Shown: piece by piece, positions 25,940-38,400 of the stretch
How positions within the stretch are numbered: the first letter of the stretch is position 1
Layout of the letters: every line of letters begins with the position of its first letter
Origin: Anaeramoeba flamelloides
Taxonomy: Eukaryota; Metamonada; Anaeramoebidae
NCBI GenBank assembly: GCA_027625915.1
Contig: JANTQA010000029.1
Coordinates: 4,030,001 to 4,094,000, forward strand
Length of the DNA stretch: 64,000 nucleotides
Direction of reading: 5' to 3'
Notes under the pieces: model-generated
Databases searched by the model: none
What the model saw: the letters and a program-made list of their open reading frames with translations, nothing else
What the model was told of the DNA's origin: nothing
Position numbers and translations under genes: made by a program

Positions 25940-26480
25940 GAAGTATAAATTACACTCTAAATGTCCTTTTACTTGAATTTACTTTCAGAAATTTAAAAAA
26001 AACATTATATTCCACCATTATTCAAGGGAAAGATATTTAAAATTATTTTTATGCTTAAAAAGCAAAAGCAAAAAAGAAAAAAGAAAAATTGACAAGAAAA
26101 AAAGAAATATAAAAAGAGTTTCGATGAAGTAATTGGTAAAAAATTAAAAAAAATCAAAAAATCAATGCTATCTTTAAATTAAGTACTACCAAAATACATC
26201 CACAACATTTTTGGTTGATTAGTTTAATTTGATAATTGATCATGAACGTTCATTTGGGATGGTTACTTGTTTAATTGTTGTCATATCTCCTTTTTTTTTT
26301 TTGATCTTATTTACTTCAAAACTTCAGTCTTTTTTAGCCTTTGTTTTTTCCCTTTTAAATTCAAGTTACCTATACTTTGTGTTCCATTGTCCAGTATTAG
26401 CAAGTAACCATTTGAGCTTTTTCCTTTGTAACTCTTCTTCTCAAGATAAAGAAGATTCAACCAGGGAAAAAATGGAAAAC
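25940..26480 (+). repeat. Dispersed repeat, family B, copy 1
   Basis: Matches 38,870-39,440 and 47,740-48,333 in the same orientation. Shared order: TAAATTACACTCTAAATGTC, a purine-rich AAAAGCAAAAG tract, ATTGGTAAAA, CAATGCTAT, TTTGATAATT and, at the end, a GGGAAAAAATGG-like motif. No terminal inverted repeats; no coding frame is conserved among copies. Confidence 0.65.
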
Positions 26481-26546
26481 AATTGAATAAATTTTGTGGA
26501 TAATGAAGTTTATCTCTTTCACTTCCAAACTGTATTTTTTTTAAGG

Positions 26547-26935
26547 TATAGTAGGTAAAAAAATACCGGAAATTAAAAAAATCCCTGCAAAATTTTTAAT
26601 TGTGAATATTAGGAAAAGTGTTGAGTCTATTTTCAATCAAATTATTTTTATAAACAACCAAATTTTTTTTTGAACCATTAAAAAAACTACCTAAGGTTCA
26701 TTAAAGTAAGTATGTCTATATAATACTCCAGTAATTGTTTGATAGCTTATGTAGATCAACTTTTTTTGAAAAACAATCGAGTTTTTTATTGAGTTTTACT
26801 TGGGTTTGGATCACGATAATTTTTATTCTTGTTTTTTGATGAGAACAACATTTATCTTTTTAGAAATTCTTTAATAATAAACCAATTTTGATAAAATTTT
26901 ATATTTGATTTTATTATTCCAGTGAGTTATTAATA
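26547..26935 (+). mobile_element. Family D inverted-repeat element, truncated copy
   Basis: It starts TATAGTAGGTAAAAAAATAC like the left end of 37,485-38,518 and follows it through internal sequence, but lacks the roughly 540-bp middle segment (37,699-38,235) and the right terminal repeat. The continuous join across the missing middle indicates that the segment is an insertion in the other copy. Confidence 0.55.
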
Positions 26936-27042
26936 ACACAAATATTAAAAATATCAATATACTTTACAAATATTTCTCAATTTTTTAAAAGATTTTAAAA
27001 CAAATTACACAAATTCAAATTAATCATTCTAATAATAATATA

Positions 27043-27079
<37 letters not shown>

Positions 27080-27289
27080 AATAGTTGATTTTAATACTTT
27101 AGTTGGTTTTTTATATTATTAATATTTGAAAAATAATATTGCATAATCTATTAAAATTTCAAAAATTTAATAAATATTAAAGAATAAAATGAAAGATCAA
27201 TTTGATTAGATCTCCAAGGATTAAATCTTTGATTTATTTTTATTGTATTTTTAAAATAAGATCAAATTATTGAAACTTATTTGTTCATA

Positions 27290-27688
27290 CAGCTGTTCCA
27301 AGACTACCGTGAAATTTTATCAATATCAAAATTTGATGTTGATATAGATTTTTAAATCTAAGAATAAAAGAATAAGAAAGTTCATATTGAAAATATTTTT
27401 TCATAAATGAGTTCATATGCAAAATATTTTTCTAATGTGATCGAAAAATAAATTCATTTTTTATAGGAAATTTTATGTTGTTTCTTAATGAATTTTTAAT
27501 GTTTAGAGTCATTTTGGGTTCTGAAAATTTATTTTTTGAAAATTAGAAAAAATTCTTGAATATTGACTCATTTAGGAATTTTTTTTTTCAATATAAGTTT
27601 TATTATTCTTTTATTCTTAGATTTAAAAATTTATATCAACTTCAAAATTTGATATTGATAAAATTTCACAGTAGCTTTGGATTGACTG
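27290..27688. mobile_element. Tc1/mariner-like miniature element with long inverted repeats
   Basis: 399 bp flanked by TA on both sides (27,288-27,289; 27,689-27,690). The arms are about 120 bp and pair along nearly their whole length, sharing GTGAAATTTTATCAATATC and TTTTTAAATCTAAGAATAAA. Ends read CAGCTGTTCC and, inverted, CAGTCAATCC. TA target and CAG(T/C) ends are typical of Tc1/mariner-derived MITEs. No transposase. Confidence 0.8.
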
Positions 27689-28715
27689 TACATACTCTAA
27701 GAAATTACTAAAAGTGGAGATTTACTGAAAAAACAAAAATATTTTACAAATTTTTCTTTTTTGATTTTTCAGATCCAAAAAATCCCAACAAAAAATGAAG
27801 AACCAACTTTTTTACTAAAAATTTAACTGGGGAAATAATAAATTCTTTTAAAAATGAAAATCATCTCTCTATCTTTTAATAAATAAAGTTTTTTTATCAC
27901 GTTTAATTGTATCCTTGTGAAATTAAGTACTCTATTGCCTTTTGAGAAAAATAAATAAAGAAGAGTTCCTATTTACTCAAGAAAACAATCATTAAAATAG
28001 GAAATTAATGAGAATTGTAATCCTCCCCTATTAAAATTACTTTTTTTTAGCAATTGAAAATATCAGTCAAATTCAAAAATATTTTTACAAAATATCAAAA
28101 AATTTTGAACTTATTTAATTCCCAATTAAAAATTTACTCAAAAATCAAGAGTCTGCTTTCAAAATTGATTTTATCTTGGGTTATAACATTGTGTTCTGAA
28201 ATATATATTACATTGGAAAACGAAAAAAAATCACAGATTTTTTTTGGAATTCGAGCAAACAAGAGGAATTCTAAACTCCTCCCTTAAATTACAATAAAAA
28301 AAAAGTCAAAGATTTTATTTGGAAACATAAATTAGAGGCCATGGGCACACTTTTTTACGAACTGTAGAGTAGATTTTTAAAATCCACCAAATACAGAAAA
28401 AACTAGTATTCTAGATGGGTGTATTGTGATATCTGCCCATTAAAAAATTGAAAATATGGGATTTATAGTACATTGCAATTTTGAAATTAAGAATCGGAGT
28501 ATTTTATTTGTCAGATCAAAAATGATTTACTAATTATTGATTGAATAACAAAATTAATTTCAATTTATCTTTGAAATTGCACTTCTAAAAACAGTTTTGG
28601 TTTCTAAATTATAGACTGACAAATATGAAGATTTTAAATTTCATCATTCAAAAAAAAAGTTTTCATTTTTTTTATTATCTGTTTTTACTTCTATTAAAAA
28701 TAATTCGAATTCAAA

Positions 28716-31700
28716 ATGGATTTGGATTTAATCATGAAAAAAACTTGTAGTGAGAAGGGAAGGGAAGAAGTTTTTCAAAATGGTGAATTAATACAAGTAA
28801 CAAAAAGACTAAATACCTCTTTAACATCCAAATTATCAGAAATCCCAAGCAAACTTTTTCGAATCATCCGTAATTCGTGTGTAAATATGACTGAGAACCA
28901 AGATCTTTTACGAAAACAATTGGACTTGAAATTGTTATTGTCGATTTTTCGAACTGCTTTATTGGAAAATAGCAAAGTTAAAACCAATTTGTATTTTGTC
29001 TTACAATTTATTGCTAATTATATTGTACAAAATAAAGCAAACCAAACCCAAGTTTGGAAGCGTTTCTTTCCTGATCTCTTCAAGTAATTATAAAAAATTC
29101 TTCTTCTTTTCTTTTTCTGTTAATCCTTTTTTTATTCTTTGGCATGGGATCAAAAAAACAAAAAACAAAAAGAGATCTTTTGGATCTTCAAGCTGTTTGA
29201 AAAAAATTGAGTTAACAAAAGTTTGAAAAAGTGTTACTCAGACCGCTTAAAAGAGTAAGTGAATCAAACAGCTTGAGAAACACCTTTTTAAAGCAGTGTA
29301 TCAATAATAATAAAAAATACGTCCGTTTCAAACCAAGCGTGAAATTTCTTAAAGATTGAAATTGACTTTTTTGTCTCTATTGAATCCAAAAAAAAATATT
29401 CTTCTATTATACGCTTTTACATAATTTTATGATTTAAAAAAGGTGTTTTAAAAAATTTTCTGTGATAGACTGAGATAATAAGTCTTGTTGTTTATGAAAT
29501 AATTTCAAAAATCCAAAACAAAGTTTCCAAAGATTGAAGATCGAATTTAACCATAACTTTGAAATCTTTTAGTCTTTTAATTTTTTGATTTTAAGGTGCT
29601 TGAATATTCTACCAAAAACCTGAAAATTTTTCCAAACTATTGATCACCCATAAAGGTTCTAGTCAAAAATTCAAATTCTAATATCTTCTCCATTATAATT
29701 TTTGGTCTATTATAAAATTCCACGGTTTGTAATATGCTATCACATGTCCATAAAATCCTGTCATAAAAAGGAAAGTCTGAGATAGAAAATGAATTTTCTG
29801 TTTATTTGGTAAATCAATTAAAAAGCACTTATGATGTAAATATTTTACCCTGTATATATGATCAGATTTGCCAAAAATTTAATATCTGAAAAAGTTTAAA
29901 TTTGACGATTTGTTTTTAATAATTGATATTCCTATGTCGTTAGGTTTTCCAGAATTTAAAAGAATGGAGTAAAATCAATGATTTTACTCTATTTTTTTAT
30001 TCATTTAAATAATAATAATAATAATAATAAACCTAGACACTACCTCCAAGAGTGGAGCACTAGGCTACCGGATTTATTTATTTTTTTACTACTTCATGTA
30101 TTTTTTATTTTCCTTTTAATATCATTATTTTTTCGATATTCCCTTAAATTTTCTAACCATAAGAGTTTTGATGAAAAATTCCCAATAAGAACAATAAATT
30201 TCATAATTTTGAGTAATCATATTAAAGAGCTTATGTGTTTTTTTTTTCAAAGAATAGCTTTTTTATATAGATTTTGGTCAAAAATTTTTGATATTTTTTT
30301 TTTTTTTTCCAATTGATTCTAATGAATTTAAAGATTTCACAATACCAAATAAAGTGATTTATGTTTTCATAATATTGAGTACAATAATCACATTTTTACA
30401 TTTTTCTTTTTTTTAAAATGTGTTGCATTAAGGTTTGATTTTTTAGACTTATGAATATCTATTTAATCAATTTGTAAAAATTTTAAATTTGAGAAATGTA
30501 GTATTAGATATAAATTTTAGATAATTATTTATTTCAAAATTAACATTTTCATTCGTGATCCTTTTATAATATTCTTTTATTTTCCAACTTTGGAATTTGG
30601 TAATTTGCTTTTGAAAAATTTTTTCTTGTTAAAGTTCTCTAGTTCATATTCTTAAAGTGAAAAATCACAACATTAACTTCTTTTAATAAAATTTTATTAT
30701 TTTACTAACTTTTAATATTTAATTTATATTTTTTTGAATTAATAGCGAAGTTTTAGCAACTAGAAATATGAAATATTCGAATGTAACTTTAGCAATTATT
30801 TATACATCAATTTTGGGCGACTCGACAAAAAAGTATTTAAATTTAGTGTTTTTTTTTTGAAATGATTTTTTTTATTAATATTTTTTTGTTATTAATTATT
30901 TTTAATTTTATATTTATTTTATTAAATAGGAAACAATTACTCGAAAACCATTCATTATTAACAAATATGTTTTCAAATCAAAATGTCCAAAATGATAATA
31001 TTTTACATTGGTTGTAAGTTTTATTTCTTAAATCTTTTTTTTGAATAATTTATATAAGGTATTCTTTTTACATTTCATAAAAAAACATCTTTGTTAGTAT
31101 AGCTATTCGTTAATTGGCAATACCAAATTAAGTGAAAATATTAATACTGATTGAATCAATTTTTATGATATTTATTTCTAAAAAATGTTCATTGGTTGAA
31201 ATATTTCCAAAAAATGAAAAAAAAAATAGCACTTTTTTTGGAGAAAACAATGCTGACAAATTTCAATAAAAAACTGGAAATATGATAAGGGCAACGAATG
31301 ATTTTTCAAACAATAAAACACAGTTGTATACTTTCTAGTTTATTTAAAAATTTGTTCGGATTAAACAAAGTTATGAAAACGATTTTTTCAATCAAAAAGA
31401 AAATAATAAATAGAAATTTCAACAACCTAAAAAATATCAGATAAAATAGAGATCATAAAATTTAATATCTTTTATTTATGTAATACCTAACCAAGAAACA
31501 AATTGAATTATTATCAAGAACCAATAAATGCTAGTTAATGATTTTGTATATTTAAAACAGTTTTGAAATAAGAGACTCTCAACTCAAAAAGTAAACTTTT
31601 CTAAATTTGAACTATTTTAAAAATTTATTTTCTTTGTCCCTTTTAAACTCTCAAAAGATCAAACAAATTTAATAACAATACATTTTAAAATTTATTTTTT

Positions 31701-32413
31701 TTGAAGAAAAACATAACTGGTTAATTAAGATCTCGAGAAAATTCTCATTTTTTCTATTCCACCTCCTCTTCTGTTTTTAATATTAAGGCACAATTTCCAA
31801 GAACTGAGCTATTTATTTCTCAAAAAAACAAAAAAAAAAAGAGAGAAAAATGCAATAATACTCATAATCAGTGGAGTATTATTAAATAAAGGTCTTTTTT
31901 CTAGAAATAACCAATATAAATATGACTAGAAAAAAGGTTATTTTTTATCATTTTTTTTAGCTTACCGTTGTGGAAAAAGAGTGAAACACGGTTTTTAATT
32001 GGGAAAATTACTGAAAATGAAAAGTAAGATCAATGAAAAAAAGAATAAATAAATAAATAAAGACAAAATGAAGTATTCGTCACAATAACAGTTTTTTAAA
32101 TACTATCTTTTAGTATTGGTTTTTCTTTGATTGATCAATTATTAAAAATTTGTTCAAAAAATTGACTATTTTTAAGGATCTCCAAAACCACAAGAACAAT
32201 TTCGATAAATCAAGTTGATTTAAATTGTATTTGTTGGGTTGATTGAAAATAATATAATGGGTTATTATTTGAAGTTAATTGGTTTCTTCTTTTTATTGAT
32301 TTTACTTTTCATTTTCAGTAATGTTCCCAATTAAAAACCTTGTTGAACTTTTTTTTCCCTGTTTCACTTTTTTTCCACAACAGTTAGGTTTCAAAAAAAA
32401 ATAACTTATATAG

Positions 32414-32447
<34 letters not shown>

Positions 32448-35400
32448 AGCATCCCAAATAACCTAAAAAGTTTTCAAATAAAAATTTGAATTTGAAATGT
32501 TATCAAAGGATAATAAGATATAGAATTAATAAAAATTATCTTAGAAAGAAAATTTTATAATTAAAAATTGTATAGTTACTTAAAATAAAAAAATAACTTG
32601 AAAAAAATTTTTTAACATTGGGAATTTTTTTTTGATTCTTGTGATTTTATTATTTTTCTAAATTTTGTCAAAATAATTTTTTTTTTTTTTTTGAAAAGTT
32701 TGTCTAGACATCAAAACCCTCTTAGTTTTAACATTTAAAACACATCATACTTTACTGGAAATTTTTTTGGGGCCCTTTGCACCCCAAAATTGCCTAAAAT
32801 GCTTGATTAAATAATTTATTCATTATAAAAGTTATTATAACATCACATAGAAAATTTGTTTTTTCTATTGATTACAATTCAATATCAATATCTATATTAG
32901 ATTCTAAATAATTTAAAAATAAAAAAAAATATAAATTAAATTAGAAAAAAAAATCAAATTTTTTTTCATTTCAAAATTTTACAATTTTTTCAACAAGATT
33001 TTTTTTCAATTTTAAATGATTTGGCCAATAGCTCGAGTCAGATTAATAATTGATTTTTTTTTTTTTATTTTTTATCATTTTTTAATTTTTGACTTTTTAA
33101 AATCTAGACATAAAAGAATCAATATTATTGAATAAGAGACCATATATCATAACTTATTTAACAAGATCTGGATTAATTTATTAAGGAAAAATCCAAATAT
33201 CGCAAATATATTATTCATATTTTTACCAATAACAAAATGCAATAAAAAAATTTGGTTTCGGAGATTATTTTATTATATTGGAATAATATTTAAGAGTTAT
33301 TTTTTATTTTATTTTAAATTTAGGTATAAATATTTTATTGATTAAAAAGTAATTTATATTTGTTTTATTCCAATTTAATAAATTGAAATTATTTTACAAT
33401 TTTTTTTTTTTTTTTGATTTTCAATTATTATCTATTGCTTAAATAAAAATTTTAGAAAATTAATCATATTAAAAATTTAATTTTGGCCTAAAGAAATAAA
33501 TTTCATTTTTCTCTTAATTGGATATTTATTGAAATTTTTTCTAAAAAAAAAATTAAATTTCAAAGTAATTTATTTTTTTATTTATTTTTTTTATCATAAA
33601 ATTAGCAAAATTGTTTAGTTGTTATTATTAATAAACCAATGTGTTGAGTTTTGAATTACTATTAATGTAATAAAATTTCTGATTTAAAAAATTAAAAAAA
33701 AATAAAAATATTTAAAAAAAATGTAAAAATGAATAATTATTATTTTTTTTTTCAATTTCAAAAAAAAATCAATAACTTAACTACTTTATCTTTGAACTAT
33801 TTTGACTTTTTATTATAATTCAAATCTGGATTAAAGACAAATAAGAAAATTAATATATTAGTAGATCAATATCATTTTAAATCTAATTTAAAAAACTTGA
33901 TGAAATTTAGGCAAATCCGGGGTGCTAAGGGATATATGTCTTTCGCTACAATTTCTGTATTTTTTATTTTTTCGAATTTCCTGTAATCGACACCAGAAAT
34001 AATATTGGCTCTTCAGTTTATTATCTTTGAATTTTTTTTTTCTTTATTAGTTTATTGATCAACAATTTCCGTTCAATTTTTAATAATAACATAAAAATTT
34101 TTTTGCTTCTTGACAAAACATAATTAAAAATCTATTAATTTGGAATTGAATGAAGAGTTACTTATTGAAATTTGAATTTAACAAGGTTAAAAAAGTTTTG
34201 ATACTAGGATTTTTTGATCATAAGAGATTTATACAAAATAGATTTGCTTTGAAAAACGATATGCCTTGAAATACTACAATTTTTCGTAAAATAAGAAGGG
34301 TATTTATTTTTTTTTGGTATAGTTTTTTTTGCCTTTAAGTCTCGATATTTGATATTTTTTCTAAAAGTTATCTCGATCAAAGATTATTCATCCAAGAAAA
34401 TTACTTATCTCGCTCCTGAATTGTCTAAGTAACAAGCCAATATTCCAAAGTGTCTTCTTTCTCTTGTACACTTTCTTTTTAATATTATTTACCATCGATG
34501 GTTATATCCATATCAGCCACCCTGATCTAAAAATTTTTCTTCAATACAAATAACTTAAATAAATCACTTTGGGGTTTCATTAATAACAATAACATAATCT
34601 TTATATGAAAGGAAAATTATTCAACTTCTTTTCAGAATACTTATTGTTCTATTTTTTACTTGGTATATATGATTATTACATGTATGATCTGAATTCAATT
34701 GTGTTGTTAATTTGTACTCATTTTGTAATTTATAGGGTAATTTAAAGCAGCAATATCTTGGTGTATAAAACTACAGCTAAACTTTGTTTCAGTCAAAGGG
34801 GTATCCAAAAAAAAACATTTTTTTCAAATATCAATTATTTTATATAATTTACCTTTGAAGAAAAATAAGAAATAAGTAGAATAATACACATTAAAGAATT
34901 GTTGATATCCATCTGAAAGAAAACTAATTAATCAATAGATTTTCTTAAAAATAGAAAAACCCAAATTCTTAGGGAACCATTGAGAAAAACAACAATGTTT
35001 GTTTTGAACTTCTACTGGTATTTGAATAATAAATAGGAAACAATTTTCACTTCATTTTCCATACTTTTCTTTTAGAAGTCAAGTACCCAAACGAAGTGTG
35101 TTGGTATTTGTAGTCTCTTATTTGAAAAGGGAAATGAAAATGAAGTGAAAATTTTTCACATTTATTAAACAAATATCAACAGGATCAAGGATCTTCATAA
35201 AATTCCAATAGAAATCCATATTATTTCTCAACAATCATTTCCACAGTTTCAATAACATTAGAATAGCACGTTTTTATGAAGTGACTATTGATCTTGCTAT
35301 AAAAAAAATTTTTGCAACTGGATTAGGTTGTAAAAAAAAAATTGAAAAAAAAAGCAAAAATGTAAAAAAATGATTTCAATTTTGCACATTTCGAAAATAA

Positions 35401-38400
35401 TTTTTTTCTTCTAATATCCATGCAAACACTTTCAACAGATGTAATTCACCCATTATAACTGGGTCCCTTTGACTGAAAAATAGTTTATTTAACTTGAAAG
35501 CCCTTATTTTTCATTATTTGTCAATCAATAATTAAATGTATTCATGATTAAAAAAAAAAAATGTTAATATATTTAAAACCATGGGTGTATATATTTCTTT
35601 ACCTTTTAACTTTTTGCCATTAAAATTATTATTTAATTTTCTCTGATAAATATTATTTAAAAAAAAAATGTTTACTTTTTCTCATCAAAATAGAACTTTA
35701 GTTTTAAATACAATTTTTCAAGAAGTATTTGGATTACAAACATTATTTCAAACAATTTCGAAAAATTTTGCGAAAGAAAATACCGAAAAAAAAATTAAAG
35801 AAAAAAATGTAAAAGAAAAAATTATTAAAACAAAAGAAATACAAAGCGAAAAGGAAATAATCAAAGGAAAGGAAAGAGAAAAAGGAAATGAAAAGGAAAA
35901 TGAAAAGGAAAAGGAAAAGGAAACGCAAAAGGAAACGCAAAAGGAAAAGGAAAAGGATCCACAATTAGCATTCAAGTCAATGAAATTTATTATTTTAGAA
36001 TTAATTGATGGGCTAATTAGTAAAAATGAAGAACCATTAGTTTTTTCAACTCAACAAATCTTATTTTTAGCAAAAGAAGTTAGACGTATGCTAGAAGAAT
36101 TAATTGAATTAATCGGAAAATTCCGAAAACAAACTGAAAAAATTAAGGACAAAGATCAACAATTATTTCAAAATTTTTCAGTGTTATTCCGAATAGTAAG
36201 TTTTTTGATCGCATTGAATCATGAAACAGATTTAAGTCAATTAATTGATAAAGAAACGGACTTGATTGCTTTAGTCATCACTTTTTTAAAAATTTGTAAA
36301 ATTAAGAAATCAACAAATCCTAATTTTTCTTTTTTTGGTTTAGAAAAAGAAGCAATCATAGTTTTAGCAAACATGGCATTTAGAAATAAAATCGTACAAG
36401 ATAAAATACGCAAATTGGAAGGAATTGAAGTTATTTTAAACAATTCTAAAATTGATATGAAACAACCTTGTAATTGTTTTTTTTTTTATTTTTAATTTTT
36501 TTTCAAGCTTTTTTTTTTTGTATCATTTTTCCAGTATTCAACATTTTTCAACTAAAATAATAGTAGTAAATATTTTGAATAATAGAGGTTTTGATGATAA
36601 TTTATATTATCACAATATTAGTAATAAATCCACGATAATATCTGAAAAAATCACGATTAGTCCTGCTTTTTCACAAAAAATCATAAAATCACCATATAAT
36701 GAATATCGCGATAAAATAAAAATTATTTTTTTGAAATCACCTTAAAAAATCATCATGAATTTTACAAAGCCTTGGGGCTTTTACAACTCTTTTCCCCTTT
36801 AAAAATGCTAGAAAATGTTTGAAAGGGTTGTGAATTGTCTTCTATTGTTTGAAAGGTTTGAAAGACAGAAAATTTAAGTAAAAAGGAATGGAATTTTTTT
36901 TGTATTTGAAAAACAAATTTGTTCTTTTCATTTTTTTTTTTTACAAAGGAAAAAATTCCCTGTGAATTTTATTATCAAACAAATAATAACCCATTTCAAC
37001 AATGTACGTGAATATAAAAAAGAAGTGTTTTTTAAAAATGGGGTTATTACCTTCACTAGTTAAATAGCCAAAAAGAATAAGAGGAATTTTCTTTCTTATT
37101 GATGATCGATCAAAAAAACTAAAAAACTCTAGTTGGGTTTTCTATCCAATGCAAAGATATGAGAAGAAGAAGAAGATTAACAAAAAGAAAACAAGTGTAC
37201 AAAAAATCTTAATAATTGGTGATAATATCGCTAGGTTGTTGAGAAAGCTTTTGAAAAAGTTATTCAACCCCTTTTCGGCTTTTCATAGAATATATGAAAA
37301 TATTTTAACCAAAGAACACATTCTTTAAAGAACGCGTGAAGAGTTGGTTGTTTTAGAAGCTCTTTTTTATTCAACCCAATTTATAACACCACGATTAACT
37401 GAGAAAACATTTATTTATCTTTAGTTATTACATTTGTTGATCTTAAAGTATCGATCGATATGCCAACCAAATCAAAATAACATATAGTAGGTAAAAAAAT
37501 ACAGGACATGAAAATAATCCCTGCAAGATTTTTAATTGTGAATATTAGGAAAATTGTTGTGTAATTTCATTTATTTGAAATCAAATCCTTTTTATAAATA
37601 TAAAAATTTTTTTAAAAGCCTAGTAATAAACCTACCTAAAGTTTATTAAAGTAAGTGTGTCTATAGAATACTCTAGTAATTGTTTGATATCCTAAGTAAA
37701 CCCCATTCCAAAAATTTGGACACTTCCAAAATCAAAAATAGGCAAAATAAAACTCAATTTATTATATTTTTCCAAACATAATAGAAAACCTCATTTAAGT
37801 TACCGAGTAATAATGTTTTTATAAGTAATCATTTTCATCCAAAGAAAATAAAAAAATATAAAACTCAAAAATAAAAATCGGTTTTTCCAAATTTCCAAAA
37901 TGATGAAACGAGTGGAACAAAAAATGTATTGATAAATTTGTTGAAATTTGACCAACAATTGTTGATCGATCAAATGATAAGATACCTCATCCAAAGTGTA
38001 TGTGATTTTTCAATTTAACAAACTCAACACTAGCCTTCTATCGTCCATCAAAAAAAAATTCCAGATCTAAGGAAACAGATTACGTAACTGGAAAAAAGGA
38101 AATGAAAACAAAACAAAAAAGACAAAAAATGAAATAGTTTGTAAAATCAAAATTATTCCCAAATTGAATGTAAACTGGAGTATTGGTATTCTTCCAACTG
38201 TTTAAACTGTTTCCAAATTTTTGGATTTTAGTTTTGATCAACTTTTTTTGAAAAACTATCGAATTTTTATAGAGGTTTTCTTGAGTTTGGAAAATAATAA
38301 TTTTTATTCTTGTTTTTTGATTGATTGGGTGATGTTTTGAACCAGTGTAATTTCATTAATCATCATTCTAGTAAGTGGGTGAGTTATAATTTAAAAAGTT

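Larger units (their letters stand above)
24355..28715. other. Gene-free stretch with dispersed repeats
   Basis: Between RPB12 and ataxin-10. It holds a family B repeat (25,940-26,480), a truncated family D element (26,547-26,935), a TA microsatellite near 27,040-27,075 and a Tc1/mariner-like element (27,290-27,688). A 32-codon ATG frame at 25,278 has fairly balanced composition but no recognisable match. Other frames are low-complexity. Confidence 0.55.
31014..35693 (+). other. Ataxin-10 intron 3 (4.7 kb)
   Basis: Begins with the consensus donor GTAAGT and ends CAAAATAG. It contains, in order, a family C repeat, an inverted-repeat element (31,937-32,405), an AT microsatellite (about 32,413-32,442), a CCCTTAGC-ended element (32,443-33,931) and a family A repeat (34,800-35,530). 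No gene of its own is visible. Confidence 0.8.

Noticed and set aside
29978-30316. 112-codon frame with an Asn run
   Set aside because: Made of an AAT microsatellite and T-rich DNA; lies within ataxin-10 intron 1.
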